Shown: positions 15,144 to 24,549, numbered from the stretch's first letter. The stretch: DNA of 64,000 nt from Streptomyces sp. WAC05374 (GCF_004353505.1 NZ_SMNQ01000011.1:157354-221353); one strand, 5' to 3'. Program-made: numbers and translations. The notes: generated from the sequence alone by a model not told the origin.

Positions 15144-17957
15144 GTGCGCGAACCCAGCACACCCGGCACGACCGGTACGCATGCGGTGAGATCCGGCATA
15201 CGGGCGGGGGCCCGCGCGGCGGCACTGCTCGCCGCCGCGGGGCTCCTGATCACCGCGGTTCCGGCGTCGGCGGCGACCCCGCCGGCCACCGAACCGCCCG
15301 CCGACGTCATCCCGGGGGCGCGCACCGCGACCCCCGCGCTCGTCGACGGCATCCGGGAGGCGGCGGACGCCGGGGCGAGCCCGGCGGACGCGGCGCGGGA
15401 GCACCTGGACGCCAGGGAGAGCCGCTACAAGATCGCCGAACCGGGGCGTGATCTCGCCCCCGTACAGACGCTGAAGCGCGGCACCGAGGAGACCGTACGG
15501 CTCCAGCAGAAGCACCGGGGCGTGCCCGTGCTGGGCGGCCAGTACGTGGTCCGGATGGAGAAGAAGGGCGGCGAGCGCCTCGTCACCGGCACCTCCGGCA
15601 AGTACTTCACGGGCCTGACGACCGGGGTCCGGCCGGCCGTGGACAAGGACGTGGCGGTACGCCGCGCGGTCGCCGCGACCCTGGAACGGCTCGGCGGCCA
15701 CCGGCTCTCCAAGGCCGACGCGCAGAGGACCGAACCGCTGCGCGGTGCCGCCGGCGGCCTGGTCGTCATCCCGCGCGGTGAGGGCGTGCTCGCGTACCAC
15801 GTGACCGTGCGCGGCACCGACCCGGTGACCGGCGGACCGGTGCTCGAGCACGTGTACGTGGACGCGCGGGCCGGGTTCCCCGTGCTCCGGTTCAGCGGCA
15901 TCAGGACGCTCGCACCGCCGAGGACCCCGACCGGGGCCACCGCGACGAAGGCGGACGCCCCGGCCGACCCCGGCGCCGGGGACGCCGGCAGCGGCACCCT
16001 GCTGAACGGCACCAAGGTCGCCCTCAACGTCAGCAAGGCCGCCGACGGCCGCTACCTGATGGCCGACCGCGCCCGGATGGCGGACGGCAGCAAGGCCGCG
16101 CTCACCACCTGGGACGCGCGGGACAAGGACGTCTACGAGGTGCTGGGCGGCTGGCCGGCCGACCTCAAGGAGTTCGCCTCGCCCGGCGCCGAGTTCGGAA
16201 AGGACGCCACCGACGCGGGCGCGGTCGACGCGCACTGGGCGGCCGGGCAGGTCTACGACTACTACAAGAAGCACCACGCCCGGGACGGCCTCGACGGGCG
16301 CGGCTCGGCCGTCAACTCGCTCGTCGGCGTCACCCAGTTCGGCATGCCGTACGTCAACGCCTTCTGGGACGGCACCAAGATGGTGTACGGCTCCGGCGAC
16401 AGCGAGTACAAGCCCCTCTCCGCCGACCTCGACGTGGTCGGCCACGAGATGACCCACGGCGTCGTGGAGAACACCGCCAACCTGGTCTACGCGGGCCAGT
16501 CCGGCGCGCTCAACGAGGCCGTCGCCGACTACTTCGGCAACGCCATCGACGTCACGCAGGCCGGCATCGCGATGGACCACCCGGACGCGGGCCTCATCGG
16601 CGAGGACCTGTGCCGCAAGGCCACGCCCCGCGCCTGCGCCCTGCGCGACCTCAACGACGGCGCCACCACGTCCAAGGACTTCCTCGGCACCACCTTCGGC
16701 ACCGACAACGGCGGTGTGCACCTCAACTCGACCATCTTCTCCGGCGCGCTGTGGGACATGCGCCAGGACCTGGGCGCCGAGCTGGCCGACCGGATCGTGT
16801 ACAAGGCGCTCACCGAGTACATGACCCCGCTGGACGGCTTCACCGACGGGCGCAACGCCGTCCTGGCCGCCGCGGAGGACCTGGGCGTCACCGGGCAGCG
16901 GCTGAGGACCGCCACGCGGTCCTTCAACGCCCACGGCATCGTCGCGGGCTGGGAGGAGGCGCTGGGTGTCGACTCCGACGAGCTGTTCGGCGGGCTGAAC
17001 ATCACCGGCACCGGCGCCCAGGCGGGCGGCGGCTGGTGGACGGTCGCCAAGTCCAACGACGACGGCACCGAGCCGTACTCCGTCTACGCCGGCCGTGCCG
17101 ACGGCACGGGCACCCCGAAGCTGATGAGTCCCAACGACGGCCGCTACCACGTCCACCCGGCCACGGACGGCAGGACCGTCGTCTGGGCCGCCTACGGCGC
17201 GACGAGCGTGGACGTCCTGTCCCGGCCGATCGCGGGCGGGCCCATCAAAACGCTGTACTCGTCCACGACGTCCGACGTCGCCGGGCTGCGCACCGAGAAC
17301 GGCGTGACGGTCTTCGAGACGCTCGGCCTGTTCTCCCGTCACGTCGTCCACCTGCGTGCGGGTGACCGGCAGCCGACCTATGTGGACGGGGGCGGCGACG
17401 ACGTCCTGACCGGGCTGCCGTCGATCTCGCGGGGCAGGCTCGCGTACGCCAAGCTCTACCCGGAGGGCGGCGAGTACCGGCTCGGCGTGGAGCTCCTGGA
17501 CCTGGCCACCGGGAAGAGGACCATGACCCAGGCGCTGGACGAGCCGCAGTCCCTGGGGCAGACCGCCCTCAACGGCAGCCACGTCTTCTGGCTCACCGAC
17601 GCCAACGCCGCCGACGACGGGCAGATGGGCATCCGGCGCGCCGACCTGGACGGCACCGGCGCCTACGACATCAGCGGCGAGGCCAAGCCGGGCGCGCTGA
17701 TCGCCTCCGAGCTGACGGTCTCCGAGTCGGCGGTCACGGTCAACGCCTCGCTGCCGGACACGGCGTACCGCAACGAGACGCTGCCCAAGAACTGGCAGCT
17801 CACCACCGACGGCACCCGCAAGGAGCGCGTCTCCTGCAACCGCGGCGAGCAGCTCTCCCCGGCGGCCGTGTCCGGCACCCAGGTCGTCTGGATCGACGGC
17901 ACCACGGGCTGGACCGACCTCGTCACCCGCTCCCGCCCGGCCGGCCGCTGCGGCTGA
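15144..17957 (+). CDS. Secreted M4 (thermolysin-family) metallopeptidase with C-terminal propeller-like region
   Basis: 937 aa preproenzyme. Signal peptide (about 1-45), FTP/PepSY-type propeptide (to about residue 270), then an M4 catalytic domain with zinc motif HEMTH (H434, E435, H438) and downstream E458 in NEAVADYFG. Ordinary M4 enzymes stop at about 550-600 residues; here ~300 more follow with repeated strands (e.g. VHPATDGRTVVWAAYG, PSISRGRLAYAKLY) that look like a TolB/WD-type propeller, perhaps a substrate- or wall-binding part. The GTG at 15144 has GGGAGGGG upstream; the GTG at 15126 lies within that RBS region. Probably controlled by the divergent TTA-containing regulator. Confidence 0.9.
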   Translation: MREPSTPGTTGTHAVRSGIRAGARAAALLAAAGLLITAVPASAATPPATEPPADVIPGARTATPALVDGIREAADAGASPADAAREHLDARESRYKIAEPGRDLAPVQTLKRGTEETVRLQQKHRGVPVLGGQYVVRMEKKGGERLVTGTSGKYFTGLTTGVRPAVDKDVAVRRAVAATLERLGGHRLSKADAQRTEPLRGAAGGLVVIPRGEGVLAYHVTVRGTDPVTGGPVLEHVYVDARAGFPVLRFSGIRTLAPPRTPTGATATKADAPADPGAGDAGSGTLLNGTKVALNVSKAADGRYLMADRARMADGSKAALTTWDARDKDVYEVLGGWPADLKEFASPGAEFGKDATDAGAVDAHWAAGQVYDYYKKHHARDGLDGRGSAVNSLVGVTQFGMPYVNAFWDGTKMVYGSGDSEYKPLSADLDVVGHEMTHGVVENTANLVYAGQSGALNEAVADYFGNAIDVTQAGIAMDHPDAGLIGEDLCRKATPRACALRDLNDGATTSKDFLGTTFGTDNGGVHLNSTIFSGALWDMRQDLGAELADRIVYKALTEYMTPLDGFTDGRNAVLAAAEDLGVTGQRLRTATRSFNAHGIVAGWEEALGVDSDELFGGLNITGTGAQAGGGWWTVAKSNDDGTEPYSVYAGRADGTGTPKLMSPNDGRYHVHPATDGRTVVWAAYGATSVDVLSRPIAGGPIKTLYSSTTSDVAGLRTENGVTVFETLGLFSRHVVHLRAGDRQPTYVDGGGDDVLTGLPSISRGRLAYAKLYPEGGEYRLGVELLDLATGKRTMTQALDEPQSLGQTALNGSHVFWLTDANAADDGQMGIRRADLDGTGAYDISGEAKPGALIASELTVSESAVTVNASLPDTAYRNETLPKNWQLTTDGTRKERVSCNRGEQLSPAAVSGTQVVWIDGTTGWTDLVTRSRPAGRCG

Positions 17958-17983
17958 CGCCGCCGCTGCCCGCCGCTTCCCCG

Positions 17984-18015
17984 ACAGCCCCCCGGCGCCC
18001 GTCCGCGCCGGGGGG
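17984..18015 (+). terminator. Stem-loop terminator between M4 protease and GH25 lysozyme
   Basis: Perfect 13-bp inverted repeat AGCCCCCCGGCGC / GCGCCGGGGGGCT with a 6-nt loop, between two convergent genes. Likely bidirectional. Confidence 0.75.
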
Positions 18016-18052
18016 CTCCCTCCCGCGGCCACCGGTCGCGGGCGGCGGCGCG

Positions 18053-18862
18053 TCAGCCGTTGGCGAGGGCCTGGAGGCGGTCGTACGCGCCGTTGAACCT
18101 GTTGTGGTCGCCCACGATCGGGCCGGTGGAGGTGTACTGCCACATCGTGTAGTACGCCCACCCGGCCGGCAGTTCGCCCACCGTGGTGTTGTAGCGGGCC
18201 ACCCACAGCGGGCTGGAGGCCCCGAAGCCGCCGTAGTTGCCCGTGCACTGCTTCCACCAGCTCGTGGCGGTGTAGATCACCGCGTCATGGCCGGTGCGGT
18301 ACTTGTAGCGGCCCAGGAAGTCCCGTATCCAGCTCACCATGGCCGCCTGGCTCTTGCCGTAGCAGGCGGAGCCGTACGGGTTCCACTCGATGTCCAGCAC
18401 ACCCGGCAGCGTCCTGCCGTCGCGCGACCAGCCGCCGCCGTTGTTGACGAAGTAGTCCGCCTGGGCGGCGCCCGTCGTGGTGTCGGGGGTGGCGAAGTGG
18501 TAGGCGCCGCGGATCATGCCGATGCCGTAGGAGCCGTTGTACTGCTGCGCGAAGTAGGGGTTCTTGTAGTACGTCCCCTCGGTGGCCTTGACGTAGGCCC
18601 ACTTCACGCCGCTGTTCCACAGCGCGGTCCAGTCGACGTTGCCCTGGTGGCTGGAGACGTCGACGCCCTCGGTCTGGACGGCGCGGCCGTCGGGGGGCAG
18701 GCCGCCGGTGCCGTCGTGGGCGGCGACGCCCATGCCCATGTGGGCGGTGCCCCGGGCGGGCGGCTTGTCGGCGGCGCTCGCCGGTGCGGGGGCGGCGAGG
18801 GCGAGGAGGAACGGGAGCAGGGCCAGGGTCGCGAGGAGCGTGCCGGGTCTGTGCACGGGCAT
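18053..18862 (-). CDS. Secreted GH25 lysozyme (N-acetylmuramidase)
   Basis: 269 aa. Signal peptide (about 1-30, cleavage near ASA-A), a ~35-residue linker, then a GH25 (Chalaropsis-type) domain from EGVDVSSHQGNVDW, with the catalytic Asp/Glu pair in LDIEW, plus YVKATEG and WQYTS motifs of the family. It cleaves the MurNAc-GlcNAc bond in peptidoglycan, probably for wall remodelling or lysis of competitors. There is no separate wall-binding domain. The start ATG at 18862 leads directly into the signal peptide. A palindrome CTACG-CA-CGTAG (18938-18949) lies upstream. Confidence 0.92.
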   Translation of the reverse strand: MPVHRPGTLLATLALLPFLLALAAPAPASAADKPPARGTAHMGMGVAAHDGTGGLPPDGRAVQTEGVDVSSHQGNVDWTALWNSGVKWAYVKATEGTYYKNPYFAQQYNGSYGIGMIRGAYHFATPDTTTGAAQADYFVNNGGGWSRDGRTLPGVLDIEWNPYGSACYGKSQAAMVSWIRDFLGRYKYRTGHDAVIYTATSWWKQCTGNYGGFGASSPLWVARYNTTVGELPAGWAYYTMWQYTSTGPIVGDHNRFNGAYDRLQALANG

Positions 18863-18937
18863 GGCGTGCCTCCGAAGGGCCTGGGGGGTTCGCGCGGGGA
18901 TGGCGGCATGCGTGGCGTGAACATGCCATGCATGACG

Positions 18938-18949
18938 CTACGCACGTAG
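18938..18949. promoter_or_regulatory. Palindrome in the GH25/MarR divergent region
   Basis: CTACG-CA-CGTAG, 75 bp upstream of the lysozyme start and 128 bp upstream of the MarR start. A possible operator for the adjacent MarR-family protein. Confidence 0.3.
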
Positions 18950-19077
18950 AACCGGCCCGCGGAAGAGGGGTTCGATGCCGCCATTGGTCTATGCCTGCGA
19001 AATACTGGACGAGCTGCGGCAATGGCCGCCGCCGAAAACATATTTCAGAGCCGGGAAAGCGCGCGAGAGGTGCTGAC

Positions 19078-19542
19078 GTGCAGGAAAGCCGTACGGGGAA
19101 CGACGCCGAGGCGAACGAGGAATTCCTCGCGCTGGAGCGTGAATTGGCGGTCTTCCTGCGCCGTGCCCGTGCCTCGTCCGGCGAAATGGCCCGCGAGGTC
19201 CACCCCGACCTCGAACCCGCCGCCTACGGCCTGCTCGTCCGGCTGGAGGAGGCCGGCACCCAGCGCGCCACCGGACTCGCCGCGTACTTCGGCGTCGGCA
19301 AGGCCACCATGAGCCGCCAGCTCCGCGCCCTGGAGGAGCTCGGGCTCGTCACCCGCGCCCCCGACCCCGCCGACGGCCGCGCCTCCCTCGTGCGCCTCAC
19401 CGACGAGGGCCGCAGCCGCTTCCGCCGGGTGCGCGACGCCCGCCGCGCCCGCTACGTCCGCAAGCTCGCCGGCTGGGACCGCGCCGAGGTCGCCGAGCTG
19501 GCCCGGCTGCTGCACCAGCTCAACGGCTCCGCCGAGAGCTGA
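19078..19542 (+). CDS. MarR-family transcriptional regulator
   Basis: 154 aa with the MarR winged-helix: AAYGLLVRLEEAG, recognition-helix region GKATMSRQLRALEELGLV and wing ADGRASLVRLTDEG. Divergent from the GH25 lysozyme gene with ~215 bp between. GTG at 19078 preceded by GAGAGG at 8 nt. MarR proteins usually respond to small phenolic or oxidant ligands and repress nearby genes; the divergent lysozyme and itself are the simplest targets. It ends 9 bp from the convergent PP2C gene with no terminator visible. Confidence 0.87.
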   Translation: MQESRTGNDAEANEEFLALERELAVFLRRARASSGEMAREVHPDLEPAAYGLLVRLEEAGTQRATGLAAYFGVGKATMSRQLRALEELGLVTRAPDPADGRASLVRLTDEGRSRFRRVRDARRARYVRKLAGWDRAEVAELARLLHQLNGSAES

Positions 19543-19551
19543 CCGGCGCCC

Positions 19552-20343
19552 TCACAGCTCGACGTGCACCACCGTCGCGTCGTCGTGCCGCTTCCAGCGG
19601 TACGCGAACGAGGACGACGCCTCCAGCTCCCGCACCCGGGCGATCAGCCCGCGCGCCCCCTCCTCGTCCACCACCGCGAAGCAGTCCGCCCAGTCGCCCC
19701 GCTTGAACACCTCGGTCCACCGGGTCGCCCCGTCCGTCATGGCGACCAGCTCGCGCACGGCCGACCGCGGCACCCGGCCGGTGACCGCGCGGGCCGCCAC
19801 CGACGGGTCGGCCGCGGCGGTGAAGAACCCGCCCTCCTTGTTCCGCACGGTCGTGTCCGTGACGGCGTGCGAGGCCAGCGAGCCGGGCGGCAGCCGGTCG
19901 AGCCGGTCGTCCACCACCGCCCGTACCGCGCCCTCCGGCGAACGCAGCAGCAGCACCGAGTCGGCCAGCACCAGGTACTCGACGCTCACCGCGTCCCAAC
20001 GCGCCAGGACGACCGTCGCCTGAGGCGTACGGACGTGAGAAAGGTCACAGGAGTCGCGGTGGGCGTCCGCGGTGCGCCGAATTGCCTCCGCCAGGATCCC
20101 GGCCACCGTCAGGTCGGGACGGGAACCGGACAGTTCGGTCAGGGCGCCCCCGAGCCGCGCGGTGTACCAGGGCACCGAGTGCACACAACCGTCATCGTCG
20201 ACCGGGGGCGTCACCCCGTCCAGCACCACGAGCGTGCCGCCCTGGCCGGATGCGGGAACGGCCACGGAAGCCCAGTCCTCGTTGGGGCGTTCGTCAGTGC
20301 CCGGGACGGAGGAGATCTCACTGCGCATGGGCCCAGTCTGCAT
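19552..20343 (-). CDS. PP2C-like protein phosphatase
   Basis: 263 aa of the PP2C fold: NEDWASVAVP at the N-terminus, LVVLDGVTPP (metal-binding Asp-Gly), AMTDGATRW (second Asp-Gly) and a C-terminal HDDATVVHV, which together give the Mg/Mn-binding acidic set. It is a single-domain cytoplasmic member without sensor domains. Two close starts are possible, ATG 20343 (preceded by GAAGAA) and ATG 20328; the first is used. Substrate unknown; it may reverse Ser/Thr kinase action. Confidence 0.8.
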   Translation of the reverse strand: MQTGPMRSEISSVPGTDERPNEDWASVAVPASGQGGTLVVLDGVTPPVDDDGCVHSVPWYTARLGGALTELSGSRPDLTVAGILAEAIRRTADAHRDSCDLSHVRTPQATVVLARWDAVSVEYLVLADSVLLLRSPEGAVRAVVDDRLDRLPPGSLASHAVTDTTVRNKEGGFFTAAADPSVAARAVTGRVPRSAVRELVAMTDGATRWTEVFKRGDWADCFAVVDEEGARGLIARVRELEASSSFAYRWKRHDDATVVHVEL

Positions 20344-20696
20344 GAGTTCTTCACACGGCCGGCAAAGGGCCGGAACCGGCCCGTACCAGCAGGCCGGAAG
20401 GGGGTGGGAGCCGGAAGCGGACCCTCCGGCGAGGTGCGGGCGCGCATCCTGCCAAAGCCCGCGTGGATCTTTCAACCCGTCACCCCGTGGGGCCCCCGCA
20501 CATGCGCCCGGGAGAGTTGTTCGCCAACTCCGGAGTGTTGTTCACTCGTTCGGGTGGCGGAGTGGCCGACGTGTGCCTCCCACAACAACAGCGCTGGAAT
20601 GGTCGAGGCCGTACCAGGGGTTGGGGGGCTGATCGCACGAGTGACCGGTCGTCACCTCTGCTTCATGGGCGGACGAGTTCAAGAATGTGAGAACCG
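20344..20696. promoter_or_regulatory. Conservon upstream region with two inverted repeats
   Basis: 353 bp between the PP2C gene and cvnA, without a gene. It contains GAGTG-TTGTT-CACTC (20533-20547) and GTGAC-CGGTC-GTCAC (20641-20655). The second has TGAC/GTCA half-sites spaced as in the BldD consensus, but its centre does not match that consensus. These are the best operator candidates for the conservon operon. No firm -35/-10 was identified. Confidence 0.4.
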
Positions 20697-23633
20697 GTGC
20701 AGAAGCGCAGTGAGACTCCCGGCGATCCCCAGGCACCGGGCGGCCGCGGCGTACGCGTACGCAGCCGGCTCGTCGTCGGCGTCGCGCTGGTCGGGATCAC
20801 CGTCATAGGGGCCGGGGCCCCCGCCGTCCTCACCGCCTCCGGCGACCTCACGGACTCCCAGCGGCTGGTCACCCTCGCCGAGCTCAACCGCCAGGCGGTC
20901 ACCCTCGCGCACTCCCTCGCCGACGAGCGCGACGAGGTCACCGCGTACATCGCCGCCGGACGCGACGCGAAGGGCGCGGACGACCGGGGCGGCGCCGGCG
21001 AACAGGGCCAGGGCGACACGGACCCGGCCGCGGGCGACAAGGCCGGTGCGCCCGCCGTCGACGCCGCGCACCGCGCCCGCGTCGACCGGCAGATCGACGA
21101 GATCCGCGCCGCCGCCCCCTCCGGCCTGCGCCGCGAACTCGCGGGCCTCCCCGCCATCCGCCGCTCCGCCCTCACCGGCACGGGCACCGCCATGGAGGCG
21201 CACCGGGCGTACACCGACGTCATCACCCGGCTCCACGCCCTGTCCGCCCAGCTCGCCGACAAGACCCCCGCCCGCGCCGCCGACGCGGGCGCCGGCACCC
21301 GCGCCCTCGCCGAACTGGGCCGGGCCGTCGACCAGGCGTCCGCCACCCGCGGCCTGCTCCTCGGCGCGCTCGCCGTCCCCGGCAAGAAGAACACCGCCCC
21401 CGTCTACGACCCGGTCACCGGGCAGTACGTCGAGCCCGAGGACCCGGCGGGCGACCGGGCCGACCGGACGCGCGACGACCTCAGCGCCGCCGCCCAGCAG
21501 GCCCGCGTCCGCGAACAGGCCGCCCTCGCCGACTTCGACCGGGCGGCCCCGCCCGCCGCCCGCGACTCCCTCGCCGCCACGGTCACAGGACCCGAGGTCA
21601 AGAGCGCCGAAACGTACCTGGCGGGCCTCACCGACCGGCCCGAGCTGTCCGACGCCGAGCGGAAGACCGACCGGGAGAAGCTCCGCGCCACCCTCACCGC
21701 CCGCATCGAGCAGATGCGCGGCGTCGAGTCCGCCCTCGCCACCGGCGAGGTGCGGCGCATGGAGCAGCTCCGCGACGACGACGTCACCGCGCTCGAACTG
21801 CGCATCGCGCTCCTCGGCGGCTGCCTGCTCGTCGCGATCGGCGTCTCCACCGCCGTCGCCCGCACGCTCACCCGGCCGCTGGCCGTCCTGCGCATCGGCG
21901 CCGCCCGTCTCGCACAGGCGCCCGAGACGGAGGAGCCGGTCCGCTTCACCGGCCGCAACGACGAGTTCGCCCAGGTCGTACGCTCGCTCAACACCCTGCA
22001 CGGCAGGCTCGCCGACCTCGGCGCCCGCGCCCAGCGGCTCGACGCCGAGCGCACCGACGCCGTCGCCGCCCGCGAGGCCCTCACGGCCGAACTGGCGACC
22101 CAGCGCGCCGAACTACGCGACCGGACCGCCGAGGTCAGCGCCGAACTGGAGGCGCTGCGGGGCAGCGTCCACCACACGTTCGTCAACCTCTCCCTCCGCA
22201 CGCTCGGGCTCGTCGAACGGCAGCTCGGAGTCATCGAGAAGCTGGAGGAGCGCGAGCAGGACCCGGAGCGGCTGGCCACCCTCTTCAAGCTCGACCACAT
22301 GGCCACGGTCATGCGCCGGCACAGCGAGAACCTCCTGGTCCTCGCCGGCCACGAGCACAACCACGCCCACCAGGGCCCGGTCCCGCTGGTCGACGTGGCG
22401 CGCGCCGCCGTCAGCGAGATCGAGCGGTACGAGCGGGTCACCATCCAGTCGCTGCCGCCGCACGCGCACGTGGCCGGGTTCGCCGCCGACGACCTCTCGC
22501 ACCTGCTGGCGGAACTGCTGGAGAACGCCACGTCCTTCTCGCCGCCCGACGCGAAGGTCCGGCTCTCCGGCTGGCTGCTGGAGAGCGGCGAGGTGATGCT
22601 CTCGGTCGAGGACGAGGGCATAGGGATGACGGAGGGCCGGCTCACCGAGCTGAACGCCCGCCTGGCCGACCCGGAGGCGCAGCCCGCGTCCGAGGCCGAC
22701 CGGGAGGGCGAGGGCCTCGGCATCCGGGTGGCCGCGCTGCTCGCGGCGCGGCACGGCGTACGGGTCCAGCTCCGCGAGCAGAAGCAGGGCGGTGTGACGG
22801 CGGTCGTCGTCCTGCCCCCGGCCCTGCTCCCGGACGCCCCGCCGACCGCCCTGCCCCCGTCGGTCACCGTCGCGGGCGCGGCCCCCACGCTGAACCTCCC
22901 GGGCTCGGTCGCCGAGGCCAACTCCAACGCCCTGCCCGGCGCCCGTACCGCCCGTGACCCGCTGGTCGCCGCCGCCGAAGCGACGATCGCCGCCACCGGC
23001 GACGCGCCCGGCGAGGACGCCCCCGAGGGCGACGCGCCCGGCGAGGACGCCCCCGAGGTGTCCGCAGGGCCCGAGGCCACCCTCCAGGTCCGCGCCCCGC
23101 GCGCCCCGGAGCCGGACCCCGAGCCCGAACCGGACCCCGAGCCCGCGGCCGACGGGAAGACCGAGCCCGCGACCGCACCCGAACCCGGCCCGACCGACCG
23201 GAAGACCGACCAGGACCCCGAGCCCGGCCCGACCGACCAGGAGCCCGGGGCCGAGGCCGAGCCCGAGGCCCGGACCGAGCCCGGCCCGACCGACCAGGAG
23301 CCCGGGGCCGGGGCCGAGCCCGAGGCGCACGAGCGCGCGCAGGAGCCCGGGGGCGACGAGGCCCAGCCGCGCGCCCGGGAGCCGAAGTGGGAGCGCGTCA
23401 CCGACAAGGGCCTGCCCAAGCGGACGCCCCGGGTCGTCCAGCCGTCCGCGCCCGCCGCCGGGCGCAAGGGCGGGATCGACGCCGAGGCGCTGCGGCGCCG
23501 GCTCGGCGGGTTCCACCAGGGCGCCCAGGCGGGCCGGCGCGACGCGGAGGCGGAGATCGCCGAGAGCACCCAGCAGTTGGAAGCGGTACGTACCGAAGAG
23601 ACGGGGGACACAGTCGAGGAGGCACGCAGTTGA
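20697..23633 (+). CDS. cvnA: Conservon sensor kinase CvnA (nitrate/nitrite-sensor-type extracellular domain)
   Basis: 978 aa. Membrane segment near residues 22-46, a large extracytoplasmic NIT-type helical domain (about 50-355), second membrane segment (about 362-385), HAMP, a coiled-coil, and an atypical ATPase domain with LLENATSFSPPDAKV and DEGIGM. The last ~300 residues are acidic, Pro/Glu-rich and low complexity, with two sets of tandem repeats. CvnA is the membrane kinase of conservon complexes, in which it recruits CvnB-D. GTG start at 20697. Its stop is followed directly by cvnB (TTGA overlap). Confidence 0.9.
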   Translation: MQKRSETPGDPQAPGGRGVRVRSRLVVGVALVGITVIGAGAPAVLTASGDLTDSQRLVTLAELNRQAVTLAHSLADERDEVTAYIAAGRDAKGADDRGGAGEQGQGDTDPAAGDKAGAPAVDAAHRARVDRQIDEIRAAAPSGLRRELAGLPAIRRSALTGTGTAMEAHRAYTDVITRLHALSAQLADKTPARAADAGAGTRALAELGRAVDQASATRGLLLGALAVPGKKNTAPVYDPVTGQYVEPEDPAGDRADRTRDDLSAAAQQARVREQAALADFDRAAPPAARDSLAATVTGPEVKSAETYLAGLTDRPELSDAERKTDREKLRATLTARIEQMRGVESALATGEVRRMEQLRDDDVTALELRIALLGGCLLVAIGVSTAVARTLTRPLAVLRIGAARLAQAPETEEPVRFTGRNDEFAQVVRSLNTLHGRLADLGARAQRLDAERTDAVAAREALTAELATQRAELRDRTAEVSAELEALRGSVHHTFVNLSLRTLGLVERQLGVIEKLEEREQDPERLATLFKLDHMATVMRRHSENLLVLAGHEHNHAHQGPVPLVDVARAAVSEIERYERVTIQSLPPHAHVAGFAADDLSHLLAELLENATSFSPPDAKVRLSGWLLESGEVMLSVEDEGIGMTEGRLTELNARLADPEAQPASEADREGEGLGIRVAALLAARHGVRVQLREQKQGGVTAVVVLPPALLPDAPPTALPPSVTVAGAAPTLNLPGSVAEANSNALPGARTARDPLVAAAEATIAATGDAPGEDAPEGDAPGEDAPEVSAGPEATLQVRAPRAPEPDPEPEPDPEPAADGKTEPATAPEPGPTDRKTDQDPEPGPTDQEPGAEAEPEARTEPGPTDQEPGAGAEPEAHERAQEPGGDEAQPRAREPKWERVTDKGLPKRTPRVVQPSAPAAGRKGGIDAEALRRRLGGFHQGAQAGRRDAEAEIAESTQQLEAVRTEETGDTVEEARS
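22998..23057 (+). repeat. 30-bp tandem repeat (two copies) in cvnA
   Basis: Copies at 22998-23027 and 23028-23057, each coding for GDAPGEDAPE in the disordered C-terminal tail. Confidence 0.9.
23220..23331 (+). repeat. 57-bp near-identical tandem repeat in cvnA
   Basis: Two copies beginning at 23220 and 23277, coding for variants of EPGPTDQEPGAEAEPEA. In frame; the tail is probably disordered and variable in length. Confidence 0.85.
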
Positions 23634-24142
23634 CTGCGACGACCGGCAGTAGTACCACCGGCACCGCACCTTTCGGACTGAGCAGCGAGGCCAAGAACCT
23701 GCACTGGCTGCTCGGCAACCTCGTCGAGGAGGTGCCGGGGGTCCGCTCCGTGGCCGTCGTCTCCTCCGACGGGCTGATGCTGCTCTCCTCCGACCCGGCG
23801 GAGCGGAAGCCGAAGGCCCCGGCCGACCCGCCCCGGTCCGACGGGCCCCGCGGGTCCAGCGCCGACCTCGCCACCATCGTCTCGGGCATCGGCAGCCTGA
23901 CCATCGGCGCCGCGAAGCTCATGGACGGCGGCGGCGTCAAGCAGACGATGGTCGCGATGGAGGAGGGCAGCGTCTTCGTGATGTCCATCAGCGACGGCTC
24001 GCTCCTCGGCGTGCACGCCACCCCCGACTGTGACATGAGCGTCGTCGCGTACCACATGGCGCTCTTCGTCGGCCGCGCGGGACACGTCCTCACGCCCGAA
24101 CTCCGCAGCGAGCTGCGCAAGTCGATGGAGAGCGCCGAATGA
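23630..24142 (+). CDS. cvnB: Conservon protein CvnB (roadblock/LC7 domain)
   Basis: 170 aa with a roadblock/LC7 fold (AKNLHWLLGNLVEEVPGVRSVAVVSSDGLML, then the ADLATIVSGIGSLT helix and a TMVAMEEGSVFVM strand). There is a Pro/Lys-rich insert around residues 60-80. Family members act as regulators of small GTPases, here CvnD. The TTG start overlaps the cvnA stop and has a strong GAGGAGG site 7 nt upstream. Second gene of the operon. Confidence 0.92.
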   Translation: MTATTGSSTTGTAPFGLSSEAKNLHWLLGNLVEEVPGVRSVAVVSSDGLMLLSSDPAERKPKAPADPPRSDGPRGSSADLATIVSGIGSLTIGAAKLMDGGGVKQTMVAMEEGSVFVMSISDGSLLGVHATPDCDMSVVAYHMALFVGRAGHVLTPELRSELRKSMESAE

Positions 24143-24549
24143 CCTCCGCGTCCGCCGCCGGCCGGCTGCCGGTGCGGGGCGGCGGGCGGCGGCCCGCCCG
24201 CGTCCGCCCCTACTCGCTCACCGGCGGCCGCACCCGCTTCGGTCACGTGCTGCTCGTCGAGACGTTCGTGGCCGCGCTCGAAGCGCCCGAGGAGCGCAAG
24301 GAGCTGCCGAACGGCGGCCTCGTCTCCCGCGTCATGCCGGAGATGCGGGCCATCGTGGAGGTCTGCCGCCGCATGCGCACGGTGGCCGAGATCTCCGCGC
24401 TGCTGAAGATGCCGCTGGGCGTCGTCCGGGTCCTGCTCAGCGACCTGGCCGACCAGGGGAGAATCCGCGTGTACGGCACCGGTCACGGCACCGGCCAGCC
24501 CGACCGCGCACTGCTCGAAAGGGTGCTGAGTGGTCTCCGCCGTCTCTGA
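24139..24549 (+). CDS. cvnC: Conservon protein CvnC (DUF742)
   Basis: 136 aa, DUF742: VRPYSLTGGRTRFG near the N-terminus, EMRAIVEVCRRMRTVAEISALLKMPLGVVRVLLSDLADQG as the core winged-helix-like part, and an ERVLSGLRRL tail. Overlaps the cvnB stop by ATGA and runs 20 bp into cvnD. Partner of CvnB/CvnD in the membrane complex. Confidence 0.93.
   Translation: MTSASAAGRLPVRGGGRRPARVRPYSLTGGRTRFGHVLLVETFVAALEAPEERKELPNGGLVSRVMPEMRAIVEVCRRMRTVAEISALLKMPLGVVRVLLSDLADQGRIRVYGTGHGTGQPDRALLERVLSGLRRL

Noticed and set aside
15006..18257. 1083-codon minus-strand open frame opposite the M4 protease
   Set aside because: Gly/Arg/Val-rich translation without motifs; the plus frame carries signal peptide and HEMTH zinc site.
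20641..20655. BldD box before cvnA
   Set aside because: Half-sites TGAC/GTCA fit, but the central bases differ from the BldD consensus, so it is listed only as an inverted repeat.
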